Assembly: GCA_963169635.1 (NCBI GenBank)
Contig: CAUJDL010000087.1
Location: 16,360 to 80,359, forward strand
Length of the DNA stretch: 64,000 nt
Origin: Bacteroidota bacterium
Lineage (GTDB): Bacteria > Bacteroidota > Bacteroidia > Chitinophagales > Chitinophagaceae
Direction of reading: 5' to 3'
The position numbers were made by a program, and so were the translations under genes. Positions 46,520 through 55,300 of the stretch are shown here, piece by piece; position 1 is the first letter of the stretch, and every line of letters starts with the position of its first letter. The notes under the pieces were generated by a model. That model saw only the letters and a list, made by a program, of their open reading frames with translations, searched no databases and was not told the origin of the DNA.

Positions 46520-47341
46520 ATGAATAATTCATTTGGTATGGAGCAACATTTTGAAAGAAATAAAAATATACAAGCTACATCAGTAACTATTTTAGTAACA
46601 GTAAGTATATTTTTTATTTTCTTTTATATAAGATGGAATTTACCCATAATAGAAAAGCCTTTATTATCAGAAGGGATAGAAGTTAATATTGGCAATAGTG
46701 ATGTTGGTAGTGGCGATGTACAACCTCTTGTACCTGGCGAACCTGGACAAGAATCTGATCCTGAAAATACACCTTCTACTACAGCAACTACAACACCTAC
46801 AACTACAGAAAGTAATGAAAATGACGACCCAGATGCTGTAGCAACTCACAATAATAATACAACCAAAAAAGAAGTAAAACCTGCAACTACTGCACCTACA
46901 CCACCTAAGCCAAAAACTGTAATGCCAAAATATAGTGGTGGTAAAGGTACTGGTGGAAATAATGCAGATAATTATAATGATAGTAGAAGCGAAGGCAACG
47001 ATCCTTCTGGAAATGGAGATAAAGGAAAACCTTGGGGTACAATTGATGGTACAGCTTATGATGGCCCTGGAGGTACTAGAGTATATGGTTTAGGTAAAAG
47101 AAAAATTACACATTTCCCAACATTTACAGACGATTTTTCTGAAAATGCAAAAGTTGCTGTAAATATTATTGTAGATAAAAATGGAAAAGTAACTTATGCT
47201 GTAGTAAATCCTAATGGTACAAGTACAGCAAATAAACAAACCAGGGCTGTAGCATTAAAAAGAGCCAAAGAAATTAAATTTGAACCAAATGATCAAGAAC
47301 AAAGAGGTACAATTATTCTTGATATGAGAGTAACAGGTTAA
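46520..47341 (+). CDS. TonB-like energy transducer protein
   Basis: 273 aa with one N-terminal membrane anchor (about residues 20-38, TSVTILVTVSIFFIFFYIRW). A long low-complexity Thr/Pro/Gly/Asn-rich periplasmic region follows, with PPKPKTVMPKY. A C-terminal domain of about 75 residues resembles TonB (VAVNIIVDKNGKVTYAVVNPNGTSTANKQTRAVALKRAKEIKFEPN). It would couple the proton motive force to TonB-dependent outer-membrane receptors, but no exbB or exbD gene is in the window. A TAAGTTTG box ends just before the ATG, so translation might actually begin at Met7 (46538). It is followed at 24 bases by folC. Confidence 0.85.
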   Translation: MNNSFGMEQHFERNKNIQATSVTILVTVSIFFIFFYIRWNLPIIEKPLLSEGIEVNIGNSDVGSGDVQPLVPGEPGQESDPENTPSTTATTTPTTTESNENDDPDAVATHNNNTTKKEVKPATTAPTPPKPKTVMPKYSGGKGTGGNNADNYNDSRSEGNDPSGNGDKGKPWGTIDGTAYDGPGGTRVYGLGKRKITHFPTFTDDFSENAKVAVNIIVDKNGKVTYAVVNPNGTSTANKQTRAVALKRAKEIKFEPNDQEQRGTIILDMRVTG

Positions 47342-47365
47342 GTTTGTTTTATCTTAGTTTGCATA

Positions 47366-48658
47366 ATGAATTATCAACAAACATTAGCTTATCTTTTAGA
47401 GCAATTACCTATGTTTAGTAAGACAGGTAGTGATGCGTATAAAGCTAATCTTGCTAATACTATTTTTTTATGTAATGAACTTAACAATCCTCAATTAAAA
47501 TTTCCATCAGTACATATTGCAGGCACAAATGGCAAAGGTTCTGTTAGCCATACATTAGCTGCAATTTTACAAACAGCAGGTTACAAAACTGGTCTATATA
47601 CATCGCCACATTTAAAAGATTTTAGAGAAAGAATAAAAGTAAATGGTATCATGTGCTCTGAAGAGTTTGTTGTAAATTTTACAAGTAATATGCAACAAAC
47701 TATTGAAAAAATTAAACCTTCTTTTTTTGAAATTACTGTAGCAATGGCTTTTGAATATTTTGCACAGCAAAATGTAGATATAGCAATTATTGAAACTGGT
47801 TTAGGTGGCAGATTAGATAGTACAAATATTATTACACCACAACTGTCTATTATAACAAATATTGGGTTAGACCATATTCAAATTTTAGGAGATACTATTG
47901 AAAAAATTGCTTGGGAAAAAGCAGGAATAATTAAAAATAAAGTACCTGTAATTATTGGTGAAGCAACTGAAGAAACAAAACATGTATTTGATAAAGTTGC
48001 AAAAGAAAAAAATGCTCCCATATATTATGTGCAAGATGAAATGCAAATGGAAAGTTTTATGTATAACAATTATTTATTGCAATTAAATGTTTTACATAAA
48101 TCAACTAATAAACTACAAACTATTTCTACAGATTTATTAGGTATATATCAAACCAAAAATATACTTACTGTTTTAACTGCTATTCATCAATTACAAAAAT
48201 TAGGATTTAAAATTTTGGAGCATCATATACATTTTGCTTTAAAAAATGTACAACAAATTGCAGGGTTTAAAGGAAGATGGCAATTACTTCAAACAAACCC
48301 AACTATTATAGCAGATGTAGCACATAATGAAGATGGTATTAAACAAGTGTTGTTACATCTTAAACAAATTAGTTTTAAAAACTTGCATATTATTATAGGA
48401 ATGGTGAAAGATAAAGATGTAAGTAAAGTACTTTCTTTATTACCTAAAAATGCAAATTATTATTTTACACAAGCTCAAATTCCCAGAGCATTACCATCAA
48501 TTGATTTAAAAAATTTGGCTAATACATTTTTATTAAAAGGGAATAATTATGCTAATGTTACATTAGCTCTACATGCTGCTAAAAATAATGCAACGACAAA
48601 CGATTTAATTTTAGTAATTGGTAGTGTATTTTTAGTAGGAGAAATTGACAACTTATAA
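47366..48658 (+). CDS. folC: Bifunctional folylpolyglutamate synthase / dihydrofolate synthase
   Basis: Adds glutamate to dihydropteroate and to folates, in the cytosol. At 430 aa it has the FolC length. Signature blocks are the P-loop VHIAGTNGKGSVSHTLAAIL (about 49-68), GLYTSPHLKDFRERIKVNG, FFEITVAMAFEYFAQQNVDIAIIETGLGGRLDSTNII, the GLDHIQILGDTIEKIAWEKAGIIK block and ADVAHNEDGIKQVL. It lies 24 bases after the TonB-like gene and probably shares its transcript, a neighbour pairing without an obvious metabolic link. Confidence 0.96.
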   Translation: MNYQQTLAYLLEQLPMFSKTGSDAYKANLANTIFLCNELNNPQLKFPSVHIAGTNGKGSVSHTLAAILQTAGYKTGLYTSPHLKDFRERIKVNGIMCSEEFVVNFTSNMQQTIEKIKPSFFEITVAMAFEYFAQQNVDIAIIETGLGGRLDSTNIITPQLSIITNIGLDHIQILGDTIEKIAWEKAGIIKNKVPVIIGEATEETKHVFDKVAKEKNAPIYYVQDEMQMESFMYNNYLLQLNVLHKSTNKLQTISTDLLGIYQTKNILTVLTAIHQLQKLGFKILEHHIHFALKNVQQIAGFKGRWQLLQTNPTIIADVAHNEDGIKQVLLHLKQISFKNLHIIIGMVKDKDVSKVLSLLPKNANYYFTQAQIPRALPSIDLKNLANTFLLKGNNYANVTLALHAAKNNATTNDLILVIGSVFLVGEIDNL

Positions 48659-49071
48659 ATCAATAATCAAAATTTTATATTTTTTAATCTTTTTTCATTA
48701 ACCAAAAAAGGTAAATATTTTTTTTAGTAATATAAAGAACTATTACTATTAAATTGAACATTTATACAATTAACATTCGTTATTTTTTTTAATTTTTAAT
48801 TTACAAGCATTAAATGGTAGCTTTTTACTTACTCAATTATTTTGAAATTTGATAATCATAACTTTCAAAGGCTTTAATTAATTTTGATTTTATATATCAG
48901 AAAATCAATTTGTTGCAATAATTTGTTTTTAATTAATATTTCAACAAAAGTGTGTAATTTTTAAAAATACGTAATTTCTGCAACTATATATTTTTTTTAA
49001 TATACATTTTCTAACGAGTCATTTTCTTGTAGTTTAATGTTTTTTTACAACCTCAATTTTCAAATTAAAAA

Positions 49072-49080
49072 TGTGGATAA
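49072..49080 (-). promoter_or_regulatory. DnaA-box-like site (TGTGGATAA on plus strand)
   Basis: Exact copy in the region upstream of the giant surface protein, about 96 bases before the TACTTTTG box. Confidence 0.4.
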
Positions 49081-49175
49081 AGATTCCAAGTTTTGGACAA
49101 ATCCTCAAATTGGACATATTTAGAATATCGGTTGCAACTTATTAATTGTTAATCACATCATGTATCAAGTTTAAG

Positions 49176-49183
49176 TACTTTTG
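49176..49183 (+). promoter_or_regulatory. Probable -7 promoter element of the giant surface protein
   Basis: TACTTTTG matches TAnnTTTG and equals the -7 box of the OmpA promoter at 42811. The -33 box is not recognisable at 19-21 bases, so this is tentative. Confidence 0.35.
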
Positions 49184-49329
49184 TGTTAGTTTTTCAAGAT
49201 CAAAATTCCTATTTAAGAACTACTCACCAAAGTCCTTTTCAAGCCAAATAGCAAAGTAATATTTGCAAAATTTTGTTTTAATCCAATCCCTACAGAAGGC
49301 AATTTTTCAAGATTCCTATTCTAAAATTT

Positions 49330-52300
49330 ATGAAGATTATGAAAGAATTTAACAAACTGAGTATTTTATTATTTGTATTTCTTGCCTTTGGGGGTATTCA
49401 AAAAGTACCAGCACAATTTAGCATTAATAATGCTGAAAACACATTTGTAAAAAATCAATATTCGCCTTCTCAAGGTTATGATTTATTTACAAATTTTGAT
49501 AAATCAGTTGTTACTACTTCTGATGATAATGTTTATACAGGAGGCTCTTGTGTAGCATTAACAAGTGGTGGTACTATTGGTTCTAATCAGCAAAATTGTG
49601 GTTCATTTACTGCTGCTGGTTTTACTAATATCACTTCTGCAAGTGGTGGTACAGGAGGTACAATAAAATATCAATGGCAAAAATTAATAAGTTGTGGTTC
49701 TTTTACTGATATATCTGGTAAAACTGCAGCTACATATTCTGCTGGTGCAGTTACTAAAACTACTATCTATCGTCGTAAAGCATGGAGAGATTGTTCTGGT
49801 GGTACTGGTAATACACCAATTTACTCAAATGAAGTTACAGTATTAATTGTTTATCCTGGTACTATTTCAGGAGATCAAAGTGGTAGTTGTAATTATGTAC
49901 CAACATCAATAACTGGTACAAATGAAAGTACTAATAACAATTATTGTTTAAGCGATGGTACTGCACAAAATCAAAGTTATCAATGGCAACAAAGTATAGA
50001 TGGTGGCATAACTTGGACAAATATTAGTGGTGCAACCTCTCAGAATTATGCACCAGGGGCATTAACACAAACAACAAAATATAGAAGGGCTACTACTGTT
50101 AGTGGCTTTACTTGTTATAGTAATGTAGTAACTAAAACTGTAACAGTAACACCAGTTGTTTTATCAGAAGAAAAATTCCCAAATAGTTTTAATACAGGAT
50201 TTTCTGCACCTATTAATACTACATTTGCAGGCTCTATAGGTACTTGGAGTGCATACTCTACAACAAATAGATCTACTATTGTAGTTAATAATGCATACTA
50301 TCAATCATCACCATATGCAATTAAAATTGTAAATTATAATACTAATGGTTATGCAGCAAGTACAGCAAGAGCTACATCACCTAAAGTAGATTTATCTACA
50401 GCATCAAATGCTAATTTAACTTTTAAATTATATACTTATGCTGTTTCTGCATCAAACACTTGCTATACATTTAAGATAGAATTTTCTAATGATAATGGTA
50501 GTACATGGAGTACAGCTTTATCATTAACATCTCAAGATATTTATAATACTTATGGCCTTAATCAATGGGGTACTGTAAATATACCAATTGCAGCAGCAAA
50601 TTATAATAGTAATTTTAAATATAGAATAAGTGGTACATCAAATGCAGGATGTAATTTTGATACATATATTTATTTAGACAATTTTGTAATTAACTCTTAC
50701 CCTGTATGCGTTAATTGTCCTACTGTAACAGAAGCAGGTGCAGAACAAACAAATTGTAATGATAATACATTTACCATGTCTGCTACTGCTGCACCAAATG
50801 GCTCTACAGGTACATGGAGTGTAATTAGTGGAAGTGCAACAATTGCAAATGTAAATTCAGCAACTTCTTCAGTTACTGTTACAAGTTCTCCTGCTGTTTT
50901 AAGATGGACAGTAACAACACCAAGCTGTTCTGATATTTATGATGAAGTAACATTAATCAATAATATTCCAGGTATTACTACATTATCTGATGAAAAATTC
51001 CCTAATAGTTTTAATACAGGATTTACAGCACCAATAAATACAACATTTACAGGCTCTACAGGATCATGGGGTGCTTATTCTACAACAAACAGATCTACCA
51101 TTGTAGTACATAGTAATTATTATCAATCATCTCCTTATGCTTTAAAGATTGTAAATTATAGTACTAGTGGTTATGCTGCAAGTACAGCAAGAGCTACATC
51201 GCCTAAAGTAAATTTACAAGGTGGACATAATATAGATTTAAGTTTTAGATTATATACATATTCTGTTTCTGCTGCTAATACTTGCTATTCATTTAATGTA
51301 GAATTTTCTAATGATAATGGTGGCAGTTGGACTACAGCCTATTCAAAAACAGCACAACAAATTGCCAATAGTTTTGGTCAAGGTACATGGAGTACAATTA
51401 CAATTCCTGTAGATCCTAGTTTTTATAATACTAATTTTAGATATCGTATAAGTGGTGTACAAGCTAGTGGTTGTGGTTATAATACTTATTTATATGTAGA
51501 TAATATAGTAATCAATACTTATGGTTCTTGTGAGCCTTGCCCTGAATCAACAAATGCTGGGTCTGAGCAAACACATTGTAATGATAATGTATTTACAACT
51601 TCTGCTACACCAGCACCTGATGGTTCTACTGGTACTTGGAGTGTAGTAAGTGGTGCAGCAACTATCAATGATGTAAACGCACCTGCAACATCTGTAACTG
51701 TTACAAGTTCACCTGCTACTTTAAGATGGACAGTAACAACACCAGGTTGTCCTGATGTTTATGATGAAGTTGTATTTACTAATGAAGTTACTGGATCTAC
51801 AACAATCTCTTATGAAACATTCCCTAACTGTTTTAATACAGGTTTCTCTGCACCAATTAATTCATCATTCACAGGTTCTACTGGTACTTGGGGTGCATAT
51901 TCTACAACTGCAAGATCTACAGTTGTAGTGTATGATGCAGTTTATCAATCATCTCCTTATGCATTAAAACTGGTAAATTATAGTACAAGTGGATATGCTG
52001 CAAGTACATCAAGAGCTACATCTCCAAAAATAAATTTAACAGGTGGTAATAGTGTAGATTTAAGTTTTAAATTATATACTTATTCAGTATCTGCATCTAA
52101 TACTTGTTATACATTTAAAGTAGAATTTTCTAATGATAATGGTAGTACATGGAATACTGTACATACTGCAACTGCACAAGAAATTTATAATACTTATGGT
52201 CTTAATCAATGGGGCACAGTAACTATACCAGTACCTGTAAGTTATTATAATGCTAATTTTAAATATAGATTAAGTGGTGTACAAAATGCAGGATGCGATT

Positions 52301-55300
52301 ATAATACTTATATTTATATAGATAATATTGCTATAAAAACTTACACTTCTTGCGAACCTTGTCCTACAGAAACTAATGCAGGTACTAATCAGTCTAATTG
52401 TAACAACAATACATTTACAATGGCTGCAACACCAGCACCTGTTGGTTCTACAGGTACTTGGAGTGTAATGAGTGGTAGTGCTACTATTGCTAATGTAAAT
52501 TCAGCAACAACATCAGTAACAGTTACTAGCTCTCCTGCAATTTTAAAATGGACAATAACAACTCCTGGCTGTCCAGATATTTATGATTCAGTAGAATTAA
52601 TTAATAATATTAACTCACCAGTTAATATTTCTACAGAGTCATTTACAAACAGTTTTAATACAGGTTTCTCAGCTCCAATAAATTCTACATTTACAGGTTC
52701 TGCTGGTACATGGAGTGCTTATTCTAGTACAAGCAGATCTACTATTGTAGTAAATAATGCATATTATCAATCATCTCCTTATGCTTTAAAATTATATCAT
52801 CAAAGTACAAGTGGATATGCTGCAACTACAACTAAAGCTACATCTCCTACTATTAATTTAAGTAGTGGTAATAGTGTAGAGTTAAGTTTAAAGCTTTATA
52901 CACATACAATTTCTTCATCTAATACATGTTTTTCATTTAATATAGAAATTTCTAATGATAATGGATCTACATGGAGTAATGTTTATACAAAAACTTCTCA
53001 ACAATTAGTTAGTGCTTTTGGACATGATACTTGGAATACAATTACAGTTCCTGTACCTGTAAGTTATTATAATGCAAACTTTAAATATCGTATAAGTGGT
53101 GTACAAGCTGCTGGTTGTAATTTTAATACTTATTTGTATATAGATGATATTAATTTAAAATCTTATCCTCCTTGTGTACCTTGTCCTACAGAAACAGAAG
53201 CAGGTGAAAATCAAATAAACTGTAATAATAATACATTTACAATGTCTGCAACACCAGCACCTGTTGGTTCTACAGGAACTTGGAGTGTAGTTAGTGGAGC
53301 AGCAACTATTGCTAATGTAAATTCAGCTACAACTACTGTAACTGTTACAAATTCTCCAGCTATTTTAAAATGGACAATTACTACACCAGGATGCCCAGAT
53401 ATTTATGATTCAGTTACATTAACTAATAATACAAATACACCAACAGTTATTGCTCATGAAACATTCCCTAATTGCTTTAACACAGGTGGTTCTAGTCCTG
53501 TAAATACAACTTTTGTTGGTTCTACAGGTACATGGAAAGCTTACTCTACAACAAGTAGATCAACAATTGTTGTTGATGGTTTTGTCAATCAATCATCTCC
53601 TTATGCTTTAGAATTAGTAAATATTAGCACAAGTGGTTATGCTGCAAGTACATCTACTGCTACTTCTCCTAAATTAAATTTAAGTAGTGGTAATAATGTT
53701 GAGTTAACATTTAAATTATATACATACAATGTATCTGCTTCTAATACATGTTATACATTTAATATAGATATTTCTAATGATAATGGTACAACATGGTCAA
53801 GTGCTTATACACAAACAGCACAACAAATAGCTAATGCATACTTGCCTCAAACTTGGAATACAATTACAATTTCAATTCCTGCAAGTTACTATAATGCTAA
53901 TTTTAAATATCGTTTTACAGGTGTACAAGCTGCTGGTTGTAATTTTAATACTTATTTATATATAGATGATGTTTCTATTAAATCTTATGAGCCATGTGTA
54001 GTTTGTCCTGAAGAAACTAATGCAGGTATTGATATTACCAATTCTAATAACAATAACTTTACAATGAATGCTACTCCAGCACCTATTGGTTCTACTGGTA
54101 CTTGGAGTATTGTTAGTGGTAGTGCAACTATTGCAGATATTCATTCTCCTACAACAACTGTAATCATTGCAAGTTCTCCTGTTACTTTAAAATGGACAAT
54201 AACAACACCTGGTTGTGATGATATTTTTGATTTAGTAGTTTTGGTAAATAATGTAGATTGTGGACCAAATACATTTAGCCCTACTAAAGAAGCTAAAGGT
54301 TTTGATATCTTCTCTAAAGAAGGTGTAACATTAACTGGAGGTCATACAGATGGTGGTGTTGCATTAGGTGGAAACTTAACATTAAGTGGTGCTTCTATTT
54401 TAACAATGAATCACACAGGTTATTATCCTAATGGCTATAATGTAGCTGGTAACTATGGTTTAGTAATTGGTGGAAGAGTTTATTATAATTCAGGAAATCA
54501 AACAAATGTAAACTCTGGTGCAAAACTAAGAATAGGAAATACTACAGGTTCTACTTTATGGGATCAAGATCCTAATAATGCTACTGTTAATTTACGTTTA
54601 ACATCAAATGCTTCTTCAGGATGGACTGGTTATAACAGTACACCTGCAATACTTTTAAATAGTTTACAAACTGCTGCAAGTGCTATTACACCAAGTGGTA
54701 TAAACTTTACTTCAGCTTTTTCAACTTTAGTTGCAAATGCTAATTTAATGAGTACTTATTCTGCATCTTCACCATGTGCAAGTCAGTTAAATATTATTAC
54801 TTTAAGTGGAACTACACCAACGATTACTTTAGTTAATAATAAAGTAAACGTAGTAAATATTGATGGAGATGATTTTGCTGCAATTACTAATATTACTTTT
54901 AATAATGCACCAACAGCTACAAGACCATTAATATTTAATATTAATTATACTGGTTCTGGTACTTACTCACCTTATAATTCTACAGGCTTACAAAATACTG
55001 ATGGTAGATTTATAATTTATAATTTATACAACTGTACAGGCACTGTAACTTTCAATGCATCTAATGTATTAAGAGGTACTATACTAGCACCAAATGCAGA
55101 AATTATTTGGAATGGTAGTAATAATTTAGAAGGACAAATTATCGCTAAAAATGCAACACTTGTTGCTGGAGAAATACATACACAAATTTTTGATGTTTGT
55201 TTACCAAGTTGTAATCCTTCAATTTCTATTAGTGGTAATGTGTATGCATCTATTGTTTCTTGTACACCAAATGTAGTTGGTGGTGTAAGAACTAATGTAA

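Larger units (their letters stand above)
48659..49329. other. 671-bp intergenic/leader region upstream of the giant surface protein
   Basis: Very AT-rich, with no ORF longer than about 28 codons and no tRNA that I can see. It holds one exact TTATCCACA site (49072-49080, minus orientation) and a TACTTTTG box (49176-49183) that fits the -7 promoter element. No TTTG lies at the expected distance; the nearest TTG is 27 bases upstream. The implied 5' leader is about 140 bases and contains an imperfect direct repeat (TTTTTCAAGAT...ATTCCTATT at 49190-49213 and 49303-49320). Confidence 0.5.

Noticed and set aside
48659-49329. Search for an RNA gene or riboswitch in the long spacer
   Set aside because: No tRNA cloverleaf, GC-rich conserved core or terminator-like switch was seen; a covariance model scan (Rfam/Infernal) would be needed to exclude one.
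50161-54270. Regularly spaced repeats considered as a CRISPR or satellite array
   Set aside because: They are 822-bp in-frame protein-coding repeats within one ORF, with no short direct repeats or spacers.
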